From Hippasteria phrygiana (taxonomy: Eukaryota > Echinodermata > Asteroidea > Valvatida > Goniasteridae): a DNA stretch of 64,000 nt. The notes under the pieces were generated by a model. The model did not search any database. It was not told the origin of the DNA and saw nothing but the letters and a program-made list of their open reading frames with translations. The stretch is taken from the NCBI GenBank assembly GCA_037893225.1, contig JAZGUH010000141.1, positions 744,001 to 808,000 on the forward strand. Reading direction: 5' to 3'. How positions within the stretch are numbered: the first letter of the stretch is position 1; every line of letters starts with the position of its first letter. A program made the position numbers and the translations under genes. Positions 42,792 to 53,469 of this stretch are shown here, piece by piece.

Positions 42792-43997
42792 TTAAAGGGT
42801 GGCTGCAATGAAATTGTACCAACAAAAATAATTTTGTGTTGTATAACTCTTTTACAATATAAGAAATGTGATTAAAATGTGTTTTCCGTGTTTCTGCCCA
42901 TTTTTGGTGTTGAATTTTCCCGGAATAAAGTTCCCCCTTTCTCTATTGTTTCCGCGCCCCTAATTGCGTGACGTCATCTCGGGAACACGGAAACTCAGCG
43001 AGAGCAGTTTGATCACAGTGTGCGTGTGGGTTTGTATATGCCGGCAATCGTGGACCTAGGACAAAAGAATTCGAGCGTAGACAAAGGGGTCCACGTTTGA
43101 CCTAACGTCCACGATTGAAAATCGTGTACAAAACCAATGGGAGGCCTTCCGAAAAAGTTAGAGTATAAACAAAAGAGGAACAATGGGAGGTCCACGATTG
43201 CACCCGTTTACATGACTGTGTGTGTACGTGTGGATGTATGCCGTTGTTGAGGGAACCAGCCACGCGCGATTAAATAGCTTTGGATGAAGGGACCAGGGAA
43301 ACATTTCTCGTTGCGTTAAAATCTTCAAACAGAATCTTTTGGATCTGAATCTGACAATCAAGTGTCGATTTTAGACTTGTTGATTAAGACACTTCTTCGG
43401 AACATTATTGGGGCGAGGAAGATGAGGATCTTGGAGCTCGTCCGTACATGTATGAGCCAGAAGGTGAGAGTAACAGCGAAACTACTGAAGACTCCGAATC
43501 GGACTCCCGATGCGGAACGCGGTGAAAGACTAAAACAACGATTGCTAGCACTCTCGAATCCAAATACGACGGTATTTCGGTTCTACTGGAAAGAGGTGAA
43601 GGCTGACACCATCCTTAGTGGTGTTGCTGAATCCAGCAGCAATACAACGACGCGGTATTATCGACGAAAAACATTCGCAAAACACTGAAAGCTTTCCACG
43701 ACACAGCGAAAACACAATGCAACGCACGCTCGGTGTACTGTACTACATGTACGTACATGTCGCGTCGAGTCGTGCGTGGCCGACCATCCACCAGCCAGCT
43801 GGGTACGTTCCCGGGATGACGTCACATCGGCGTTACCACTTGATGGGCGGGGCTGACCCCCTCCCGCCTTAAAAAAAATATTTCTAAATGCTTACGCGAA
43901 ATAGAAATATACAAACAACACACAGTTGTGTGTTGTTTGTATACAACTTTATTTCATCGATATACACAATACAAATTCCATTGCAGCCACCCTTTAA
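42792..43997 (+). mobile_element. TTAA-bounded DNA element G
   Basis: The left end TTAAAGGGTGGCTGCAATGA AATT and the right end AAATTCCATTGCAGCCACCC TTTAA form terminal inverted repeats of about 20 bp bounded by TTAA. The 1.2-kb interior contains a decayed coding segment (43383-43690), a palindrome ACAAACAACACACAGTTGTG (about 43910-43940), and paired words CGATTG / GGTCCACG. TTAA targets are typical of piggyBac and Kolobok transposons. Confidence 0.78.
43383..43690 (+). pseudogene. Decayed transposon-type reading frame
   Basis: One frame reads DTSSEHYWGEEDEDLGARPY MYEPEGESNSETTEDSESDS before a stop. A frame shifted by one base continues PDAERGERLKQRLLALSNPN. The acidic stretch with a PYMYEPE motif followed by a Ser/Asp/Glu run resembles the N-terminus of a family of repetitive invertebrate proteins often labelled P2X7-like. 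This is from memory and the Cys-rich part of that family is not visible. The frame change and stop make it a pseudogene inside element G. Confidence 0.35.
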
Positions 43998-44058
43998 GGC
44001 ATTTGAGATGATTCAAATATCACATCATCTACAGTCCCTCGAATGCCAGATATTAACA

Positions 44059-44294
44059 GGAGACTTATGAGACGGGTGGTGCCTGCAGACACACCGGTCC
44101 TTTTCCATTGTTCTCACCAGTGGTGCGCATGCTCAGAACTAAGCACGCATGTTCAGAACTAAGCACACATGCTAAGAACTAAGCACGCATGCACAGAACT
44201 ACGCGCATGCTCAGAACTACGCGCGCATGCTCAAATCTAGCCAAAAGGACCGGTATGTCTCCTACCACTATATCATCTCAAAAGTCTCCCATTA
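44059..44294. mobile_element. MITE B, copy 2, with internal tandem repeat
   Basis: The left end GGAGACTTATGAGACGGGTG GTGCCTGCAGAC and the right end GACCGGTATGTCTCCTACCA C...AAAAGTCTCCCATT are diverged inverted repeats of family B. The centre (about 44125-44235) has six tandem 15-18 bp units of the form GCGCATGCTCAGAACTA, where copies 1 and 3 have one or two. Confidence 0.82.
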
Positions 44295-46159
44295 TAGCTC
44301 TTGCACATGGATTCAGACGATATATCTTGGGGTGTATAGTTTCGATAGAAAACAACGAATTCAAATGATATAATTCCCGAGTAACAAAATGTAATTATCA
44401 AACTATCACCGGGAAGTTTGTTGAAGTGAAGGGCAAATAGCAACACTATTCCATAAGCTGTTTGGAGAAAGTGTCAATACTCAATGCGCTGTGATAAGTG
44501 CGTTCTATCACTCAAACTCAACAAAGTGTGGCGTTTTAAAGGTTAATGAAATTCTTTACATGGGAATACTAAAATGAATTATTGGTAAAAGAACTCCACA
44601 GATTTAATCAGACAAAACTCTTCCAATTGAAAAAGAATTAGTTTGTGAATATTGTATGGCCTTCTTTCACCATAAGAGTGATATACTTTATTATACAGTT
44701 TGGTTGAGTGTCATGTTGGTAGGTTTCTTAGGGAATATAACATATATTCACAATTAGTTTGAATAAAGACCTAAATGCTAAATTACGATATATATATTTT
44801 TTTCAATGTAGCAAATATCGATTTCATTCACTCAAGTAAAAAAATGTTGTGTCGATAAGTACAAAACAATAAATGTTTCACATGTATTGAATAATAACGC
44901 GAACAAGGCTGGCACGAAAAAATATTTCATTCTATATTCCTATTGTAACAAACGTGAAACACCATATTCAACTTCAAGGTCTTACATGCATGTAATCTCA
45001 TGTATTTTAGTAATGCACATGTGAAAGGTTTAAATAAATCGATTAGTTTGGAATAAAACTAGATTCTAAACTTTACCACGGGATACGTTATTGAAATTAA
45101 AAGGAGTGATGCCGCTTATCATCAGGGGCATTTATCGAGTCGGCATTATGCAGCAAGGCCAGAAAAATCAATAGATGATATTTGCAGCGTAGCCATAAAT
45201 TTGCATTCAACTCAACCCACTGTAGTTTGTTGTGGAAGCGTTTGGAACACGTGGGATCCAAACTTGAATCGAATTCACACGAATCGGGACAGAAAAACAG
45301 GCTACAGATTTGGAACGCTTAAACTTGTGCTGATCTACAAACTGTGTTGTCAACAATTTCCAGCCGGGTGGGAATTTTCAATGTTTCCACTTTTTTTGTG
45401 GGTTTTCGCCCACCCCGTATTCAGCAAATAATTTAATATATTTTATATTATTTTGCAATTTATACTTTTAAGACATGAATTTTAACGTTGGCTATATTTG
45501 CAATTTAATTTCATTAACGATGTTGTATGGTTGTTGCTATCATGTAGTATTTTATGTTTATGTGTATATTAATTGTCTATGCAGGACTCCAATGTAAACC
45601 AGTTGTTCTGTTTGGGAATACCGTAAAGAAATGTAGTAAATAAATACATTTCACAGGAATCCAGGTCCCAGCGCATGAGTAATCTGTAATATTAGATCTG
45701 ATGGACTTCGCATATTGTGCCAGGTTTATCCAGGCATACTTGTGCATTAGAGAGAAATGTTGCCCATAATCACACGGGCTCTCCATGCTTTCCCCATATA
45801 TAGGCGTGCATGCTGAATTCTAATGTCTGGCCATATGTTGAGTTTTAGGTTATCCGCAAAAATCCCCCCTTACGTTTTCTTTCCAGAAATAGGTATGAAT
45901 TTGAATTATCTTTAAACAAGTGAAACCATTGTACTGCAGTAAGCATTACATAGCAAATGTACACGCTCAGCAAAAGGTATTTTGGCTGTTTTTGCGAAGC
46001 AGACTCTTTCTGTGATTCACCAGATTCTGTGGCTAGCATCTCGGGTCAGGAGCAGATTCTGACAGGTTATTAAACTCAACCTCTGTTTTAACAGAACGCT
46101 ACCATTAAGTTATTCGCGCACACCGTTATTGGATCATTTGCATATGGTAACTGTAAGAT

Positions 46160-46334
46160 AATATACAAATAATGAATGTTTATGACTGCGATGGTAAGAA
46201 TAATTTCATGAGGTGACAGATTGAATGTTCCATTCCACGAGGCAAAGCCGAGTGGAATGGGACATTCCATCTGTCACCGAATGAAATTATTCTTAACATT
46301 GCACGATTGTAAAACATTCATTATTTGTTTTATA
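46160..46334. mobile_element. Foldback MITE I
   Basis: The arms ATACAAATAATGAATGTTT and GGTAAGAATAATTTCATGAG GTGACAGATTGAATGTTCCA TTCCAC pair with CGAGTGGAATGGGACATTCC ATCTGTCACCGAATGAAATT ATTCTTAAC and AAACATTCATTATTTGTTTT AT. The loop is short, around GAGGCAAAGC. Nearly the entire 175 bp can form a single hairpin. Confidence 0.88.
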
Positions 46335-47733
46335 CAACACCTGAATAAATCTTCGTCGGATTGCATGCATGGATTTCTTTGTGTGCAACGTGCCGTTTAG
46401 AGCTTCAATTATTGCAGCCGAACTCTCCTCAAAATGCAAGTAAGAACTAGCTTAAGCCGCATGACGTACGAAAATGGAGTGGGCTGTTATATCGAATGTA
46501 AAGATGTGAATGTGAAAATTCTCAGAAAAAAATACTTAATAAAATGATTACGCGGGGTTAATACGAGCAAATATTATTGATCAAAATTATCAACTGCGGG
46601 GAGACGGTAAGATGTCTCTTGCTCGTCATCGCAGTATACAACCAATCAGTTGGGAAAACCTTCTAGACTAAGGTCTAAGGAGATCTTGGGGGCTAGATTG
46701 ACTATCAACTGTCTTTGATACGGATAAAAATATTCATACAACTCGATTTCGAAGGTCGGATTCAACAACTACGGTACTCAACGGACAAAACGTTTGAAAA
46801 TTACTACAAGTCAATACATTCTTTGGCAGAATTTGAGTTTAAAAGCCAAACCAAAAACCTTCGATCAAAACTCGACAGACATTAGGAAACATTATACAAT
46901 TTACAGCTTGGTTTAGTTTCAAATCCAAACTTTATATATTACCGAGGTTCATTATTTTGTCTATACACTTGAGCAATATTTAAACACCATATGCCTAGCG
47001 GCCATCCTCCTGAGTTTTGTCCTTCAAATTGTGTAACAATGTAAGCACAAAAGGCCTACACATGCCTATCCAGGAGTAACAAAGGCATTACCCTCTAAGA
47101 TGGCTGCCACGCATACGATCTATTCCCTATCACAACAAAGCTCGCACTGATGCATACAAATACAGTGGCGCAGTTCGCTTTCCCAAGAGTTTTTCTGAAC
47201 TTGATAGGGGATACGAAACAGTCTAATAGAGGAGTCTTTTAAACTTTTTAGAGCTCGGTTGTGGGACAGTTTTAGTAATTTTCAATTTTTAATCCATATA
47301 GTATTTTTTACCATATTTTTTTCTCGTTGGGTTCTGAACTCGTTGGGTTCTGTTGGGTTGTCCTCTCTAGTAATCTTTTGCTTTTTTATAATAAAAAAAA
47401 ATTATATACACTATATATATATATTTTGTACTGTTATTTGTTTACTTTTTACCTCAATTGTAATCAGGGGTTTGGATGAACACATCTCTTGATAACAGTT
47501 TTATACTTTTGTTCATTCCGTGACAGGCCTCTGCTTATCTTATTATATTTTCTCAATGTATTTCCTTATTATAATTATGTCTTCTTTTTGTATGTTGGTT
47601 TCTTAGTTTCTCTTTATTTTGTCATTATGTCTAAAGATTTAAAATTTTAAAAATGTAAAAAGTTAAATATTTCTGTAGGATAATCTGCAAATATCACTAT
47701 AGGGCCTACATCACCGCAGATGACAATACGGAC

Positions 47734-47938
47734 CTGCAAATGAAACCTCCCTGGACCGCTCCAAGTCCGTCTTGTTGCCCACCAGGATAATGGGCACCGT
47801 CTCGGTCTCTTTGGTCCGTTGTAGCTTGAACCGGAGCTCATTGGCCTTCTTGAAGCTGCGCCTGTCCGTGACGGAATATACCAGGAGGTAGGCGTCTCCA
47901 TCGGCCAGATATTGCTCCTCCTTCTCCTCGAAGTCGGT
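47734..47938 (-). CDS. RGK-family small GTPase: exon with G3-to-G4 region
   Basis: The exon encodes TDFEEKEEQYLADGDAYLLV, YSVTDRRSFKKANELRFKLQ, RTKETETVPIILVGNKTDLE and RSREVSFA. GDAYLLVYSVTDRRSF.KA.ELR..L matches the RGK consensus closely (GDAYLIVYSITDR.SFEKASELR). VGNKTDL is the G4 guanine-specificity motif, and RSREVS precedes the G5 exon exactly as in vertebrate Gem and Rad. The acceptor is CCCCACAG (CAG at 47941-47939), phase 0. The donor is GCAG|GTCCGT, phase 1, giving Glu across the junction with the terminal exon. Codon use is more GC-rich than the flanking intron. Confidence 0.95.
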
Positions 47939-50761
47939 CTGTGGGGAGGAGAGGATGGAAGGAAGATGAAAAACAGGAAAAGGCTCCCATATCACTGTTA
48001 TGGCGATGAGCTAGGCACTCACAGGAATCAACTTGCACCGCAACTTTCTTTTTCTGTACACTGCATTATGCACACCATACACGCGTTTGGTTCAATGAGG
48101 CGCACGGGGTTCTTCGGTCATATGGCAGAGGTGATGTATACACATCAAGTGATGCTCACAGATGTTCAAGGTGTGATAGAGCTTTGGTAATAATTAAATA
48201 CCAAACTGATTAGTTCCAAGCTGAAAACGTACTGTTTATAAAGATGGTATCAGCACCTATCCCCTTGAGAAACATTCCCATCTGAAGTGATGTCATATTC
48301 GAAAAAATTGTATCTCAAGGCCTCCAAAAATGATGTGGCTTATTTTGACGCAACAGTTTAAATAAACCTGAACTTGCACAAAATCACTGTGTTAAAAGGA
48401 GAATGGTTTTCGCTATTTTCTCATTACTCGGTTACCGGATTGAGCTCAAAATTTCACAGGTTAATTTCATCTTTATGTTGAAACACACAGAGTATAAACG
48501 CTTTCTGCAACTATATTGTCAGCTCTACCAATACTATATATATTATACCTTTAAATGCCCTTGACACACAGAAGTGATTTGGCTACACGCTTCCTCTGTT
48601 ACAACATATCATAGATAAAAAGTAACCTTATCCACTTCACGTTCCTGAGGTGTTCACGATTCACGGACAAATATATGCTAGTGCAGGTGCCTGAGGTACA
48701 TTCACGTTACACAGAGTACCAACGTATGTTTTGGTGATAAACAATTTTGTGTACTGATCAGCTTGATGAAAGTGGCCCAGGCCTGAGTGGGTGGATTCTC
48801 ATCTTCTTTCAGTTAATTAGGTCAACAGCTTTTTAGACAAACCCCGACTATCCTTAGGCCTATAGTCTCTTCTCTTTAATCTCCGCTCAACCATGAAATG
48901 AAATGACAAGTCTTTCCACAGAAAACAGTGAAGGAAAATCACATTGCAAGAACTGAAACAAAGCGAGGTTTGGCTGGTATATTGTTCAAGAACCCAGATT
49001 CCGATTTCACATAAAGCACAAACGGGACTCGTACCCAGGGGCCAAGTTCACGGAGCTGCTGAGCATGAAAATAATTTCGAAACTGGAACTCCAAAGATGG
49101 ATTAATGTAAATTGACTCTGGCACACGCCGTCGAAAAAAGAGGAGCTGTCACTAAAACGTCGCCAATAGTTATCGAGCGCAATTCCGGTGCAGACAGCCG
49201 ATACAAGTGTTTAATGGCCGTTTGGTTGACCAGGCCATCTACGGAATGCCAACGGTATCGTTATACGGAAAAAACGTGATTTGACACAACTACGGCATGA
49301 AATTTCAAGTTCCTGGAATTGTGTCTTCTTATTACGCTGTGGTGCGAGAAGCAAGTGTTTGAAATGGTGATAATTATGATACACGCACAACATTCACTTC
49401 ACATTCCAACTATAGTTCCCAGACACATGGTACGTGTATATCAGTGCATATCACAACACGGTACCAAACTACATTTTATTGAATGGACTATGCCGTATGC
49501 CTGAACATATTACATAGTAATTTAACAATTGTGGATTATCTGATAAAGAGTCCTTAAAAATAAGAAACATGACGGATATTTCTCAAGTTTTCGGGGATTA
49601 TTGAGTGGTATATTTAAATAGATGTTACATTCCCTTACGATTTATAATTTCCCCTTTCCCCGATGTGAAAATCAATCGGACTTTTGCTGTGATTTGTCAC
49701 GAACACTTATTCATCAATGCCTAGCCCAAGCACAAAAATGGGTAACGCCATTAAATTGCTTTCACACCCGAAGGAATACCGGAACAAGGATTTAAAATAA
49801 GCCTGTTTTGTGTTGTATGAGGAAAGTAACCTGGGGAGAATATAAGGCTCCAAAATAACATGCTTAGCGTCATATCATTTTCAAAAAAGGAGGACGCCCT
49901 CTTTTGTTCTTTACTTATTTTGCCAGACAGTATATTTTCCAAAATGGTTTCACTATTTTATTTCAAGATGGATTCCGCCAACAGTAGAGACAACAAGTCG
50001 ATTTAAAAGGTGCAACAGATCGATGGAAGGTATTTTCTCTCTTCATTTTGCATTTTTAATGGGATATTTTTGAGAATTTTGTTATTATATCTTCTAATAT
50101 ATAGTGTTGTAATATTCCAGGTTTTTAAGGACGTGACTAATGTGTACAGGCTCAGTTAACGGCACTCTATGCGTGTCTTACAAATCTTAGTTTGTGTTTG
50201 TTCTCTGAGTGGTTGGCAAGGAAATTGCACGTGTAGCTCAACAAGACGGTGCTGTAACACAACGTGTTACTGAGATTGACATAGCCCTTTATTGACAGAG
50301 CCCGACAAGATTGGGGGAATGTACTGTCCACAGAATAGAGCGTGCAAGTTGAACTCAAAATCCAACGAGGTTTGATGAGAATACATAATTCCGGGCATAT
50401 CGTATGTAGAACGACAACGTGGGCGGTGTCCTATAATTGTTTTCTAACTGGATTGAGCCGGGAAACGTCAATAAAGTGGCATTGTGAGAAAAGATGCATT
50501 TTAAGTTACAACATAAACAAAGAAAAATTGCAAACTGATGATCAACATAACAATGAAAAATGTGATTTCAACGTCCGATCAATCTATCTTTCACAATGCT
50601 ATAGGATATTTAGACGCCTAAAGAGTCCGTCGCTAGACTAGTCAGTGTTTGGTACAAAGATATTCACATAAAGAATGATAAAGTGATAGGGAAGTTGCTT
50701 TATAAAGGACTCATTATAAGGCAAAGATGATTACTGAGTAGTTTGGGAGAAATGCGCTTAC
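47939..50761 (-). other. RGK gene, 2.8-kb intron
   Basis: Donor GTAAGC at 50761-50756 and acceptor at 47941-47939, phase 0. It includes dispersed repeat P (48238-48720). From 48740 to 50700 I see no further feature except a short dispersed segment near 50630-50690. Confidence 0.85.
48238..48720 (+). repeat. Dispersed repeat P, copy 2 (uninterrupted)
   Basis: Aligns with 29340-29544 plus 30519-30935 and shows the uninterrupted state of the site hit by the LINE there: GGTTTTCGCTATTTTCTCAT TACTCGG continuing straight to GGATTGAGCTCAAAATTTCA CAGG. No coding potential. Confidence 0.75.
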
Positions 50762-50853
50762 CTGGCCGTAAGAGGGCGTGTCCAGAATATGTAATGTGGT
50801 GATCTGTCCATCGATCTCGACCGTCTTTTCGTAGAATTCGTCCTCAGGATTAT
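50762..50853 (-). CDS. RGK-family small GTPase: switch II exon
   Basis: The exon encodes NPEDEFYEKTVEIDGQITTL HILDTPSYGQ, preceded by a split codon (probably Asp). Y.KTVEIDG...L.ILDT is the beta2-beta3 strand of a Ras-type GTPase and lies where vertebrate Gem has TYERTLMVDGESATIILLD. The G3 position reads DTPSYG instead of the canonical DTAGQE or DxxG, in line with the divergent G3 of RGK proteins. The acceptor is ACACAG|AT (CAG at 50856-50854) and the donor CCAG|GTAAGC. The split codon predicts that the preceding exon ends in phase 1. Together with the two downstream exons this gives about 212 residues, roughly the C-terminal two thirds of an RGK protein. Confidence 0.9.
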
Positions 50854-52810
50854 CTGTGTAAAAAGTTAATATTGAAGTGATTTGAGACTCTCATTTTGAA
50901 AAAAATATGAACAATTTTCACGTAAATTGTTGCTATTTTTAAACATATAGGGGCACATTTTTCCCGGTAAAGTAATTGGCTGAAAATTGATTATTTGCAA
51001 TATAGACCACACTTTGACCCCCAAACAAGACATAACAAATAGACGAGTAACTTTCCTGTACAAAGTGATTGATGGAAAACGACTGATAGGAACGTGTTTA
51101 TGATTCTTGCAATTTCCAATTTAAGACAGGTCGTGCCTAGTACGAGACTGTCAAGGTCCACGTAGTATTTCACAACAAATCTTAAGCGGGAGAATATCAC
51201 AACGCTTACCCCGGTATTTCTTGAAAATAAGATCAACACGCTAACAATGCTTAATGTCCGCCAACCTAACTATAACCTCGTAGACTTCCATAGCCATAAG
51301 AAAAAACCAATATGTCTGTTATTATCAGTTTCAGGGGTTCGAGCTCTTTTTAAAATTACATTAAAACAATGGTCTACTTAAAAAAATAAAACTGAGGCAT
51401 CGAGGTCAAAATCGCTGAGACGTATTTAGGAAAGAAGATTGTTTATACTGTAACACCTGCCGCGTGCATATACCATGATGTGGAAGTTGTATATATAGTT
51501 CATCTATGTTATAAAAAGCGGCAATGTAGGGGTGATCAATCAAAAAGCTCAGGATTATTGGCAGATAAGGGCCCATCTTGCGGGAACGACCGCCAGTCCG
51601 TCGGCAAACCTTTAACAAGACTTGTGATGCATAATCGGGGATATCAAAATGCTATCTACCCCCGATAGCACCGAACTTTAACCGCGTGTAACAAGCGTGC
51701 GAGAGCTAACTGCCAAGATAAACCTCGTGTTCCCTCCATCCATTTCCATGCTTGCCGCTAGATCAGCTCTCTCGTGCGAGTAAATCGCACTGGGAAGGGA
51801 AAGTGTCTGTATGAAGTCCCAGGGGGTGGTCCTTAATCACTGTAAGTCGTGCCACATTACGTCCAATCGCCGTGATCCATTCCATGCACTTACATGGACA
51901 GTTTGGCGCATACATTGAACCCTGTCAATGCTTCTCATGTTACGACGAACGGCGCGGAGAGAGCTTGAAAGATGAAGGCAAACAATACGATGTTCTAGAG
52001 ATGGGCAAACATATCACTTATACGAGCTTTCAAAACAGTGCTGTCTAGCACATTCAGTCGATATTCACTGTTATTTCAGTTGATCTAAAGCGTTGTCTAA
52101 AATGATAATAAATGATAACAGACAGTGAGACACACCCCCCAATACAAAAGGGAAGTTAAAAAGAAAGAAGACCACTGTATTAAGTTAAGGTGTCATCGAA
52201 TTCATGCCCATATGCCAGTATTAGTTTATAGGTAATTGTTAATTTCCAGTTGGGTAATACACGACGAGCTGCCCTACATTCGGACTTAGTGTGGCGTTTT
52301 CAAAGACCCACCTGACACTTCATGGTTATTATACCAGTCCTTAAAACGCAGTCTAAACATGGAACTTGGTACTCCGTCCATTGTATAAAATAATCGCAGA
52401 CTAAATTTTGAGATTAGTTTAAATTCACTGCGCCTCTCAAATTACCGGAATAAAGTCAGCTTAGGGTGCCGTATAGAGGATAATAACTTTATAAGTGTAG
52501 TCTAAGTGGAAAAAGTTGCGACATGAGGGGTCCCGAAAGTTGGCACCAACATGGCGGATCGTATCAGAGAACATTGATTCGTAAACAAAAGCCGCACGTT
52601 CCACTATACACATACTGACAGCCATGTCTGTGCCAAAAGTATGAAGTTGTCTCAAATCCATATATCTATACGGCTATGATTTAATTTTCACATGGTCGCT
52701 TTTAAACAACTTCGAGGACTCCGCTCCAATGACAAACATCAATCTGTTTACGATATTTCCCGATGGATGTGGGAGGGGAGAGTAGGGAGTCAGCGACCGA
52801 GCGCGGCTCG
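50854..52810 (-). other. Upstream of the switch II exon; P-loop exon not found
   Basis: I searched the minus strand by eye for a GxxGVGK[ST] coding segment and found none here or further right to 64000. The P-loop exon is therefore outside the window, very diverged, or missed. No other feature is evident in this stretch. Confidence 0.4.
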
Positions 52811-53004
52811 TCAGCCCCTGTAGCTCTCCACGAAGGTCAGCTGGCTCAACCGGGCGGAAAGTCGCCCGTGATGCCGGTCGGATAGCAAGGCATAGCGCGT
52901 CAAAATCAAAGAGCCTTTACGGTTGAATCGAGGCAAGGATATTGATCCTTGTTTTCTTGGAAGGTTGTGCCTGGGGGATTTCTTTCTTGCAGCCGGCGTG
53001 CCCT
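52811..53004 (-). CDS. Candidate exon, possibly RGK N-terminal region
   Basis: After an acceptor-like TATATTGCAG the frame reads GTPAARKKSPRHNLPRKQGS, ISLPRFNRKGSLILTRYALL, SDRHHGRLSARLSQLTFVES YRG and a TGA at 52811. It is basic and Ser-rich, and RKQGS and RKGS resemble the 14-3-3/kinase sites found in RGK N-termini. It sits 2 kb upstream of the switch II exon on the same strand. Against this: no clean donor is visible, and a LINE fragment lies immediately upstream. It could equally be a terminal exon of another transcript or chance. Confidence 0.25.
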
Positions 53005-53064
53005 GCAATATAAATATTAGACTCACTAAGAGTTTTGTTTAACGCGGGTACATCTTTAATATCA

Positions 53065-53450
53065 TAATTTCAGCCATTATCAGCCCACTGCAGGGCGAAG
53101 ACCTCCCCAAGCTGGTGCCACTTCCATCTGTTCTTTACAGTTGTCGACCGGAAAATTTGACAATTTCATCCCCCCATCTAGTTTTTTTGTCTACCTTTAT
53201 TTTGTGAGCCTAACCTTGGTGTCCATTCTGTTAATCGTTTTGTCCATCGATTATCTTTCAATCTAGCAATATGTCCTGTCCACTTGAATTTCCTCCGTGT
53301 GTTGGCTTCTATTACACTTTGAACCCTGGTTTGTTCACGAATCCATTTGTTAGTTCTTTGATATATCGCTGTAAGTAATACAACTTGATTCCTTTGTCGC
53401 TGACTGGTGAGTTTGGAGTGTAAGAAGACGTTGTTGTTGAATGAGTATGG
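53065..53450 (-). mobile_element. RTE-like LINE fragment (C-terminal end)
   Basis: The minus strand reads NKWIREQTRVQSVIEANTRR, KFKWTGHIARLKDNRWTKRL and TEWTPRLGSQNKGRQK, the familiar tail of RTE-type reverse transcriptases (WIREQT..., W.GHIAR..D.RWT...TEW.PR). After a stop, similarity continues in broken frames to LGEVFALQWADNG and a stop near 53076. Endonuclease and catalytic RT domains are absent, so this is a dead 5'-truncated fragment. Confidence 0.85.
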
Positions 53451-53469
53451 TTGAATGATCATTTAGGAC

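Larger units (their letters stand above)
42398..47733 (-). other. RGK gene, intron between G4 and G5 exons
   Basis: The donor is G|GTCCGT (GT at 47733-47732), phase 1, and the acceptor CAG is at 42400-42398. The 5.3-kb intron holds a TTAA-bounded element, a MITE with tandem GCGCATGC repeats and a foldback element. I see nothing in 44300-46150 or 46340-47730 beyond AT-rich unique sequence. Confidence 0.85.

Noticed and set aside
47912..48190. Plus-strand 92-codon frame over the RGK exon boundary
   Set aside because: It is the antisense shadow of the GTPase exon and intron start.
53178..53462. A host gene of 94 codons
   Set aside because: The peptide matches the tail of RTE-type LINE proteins and decays into broken frames downstream.
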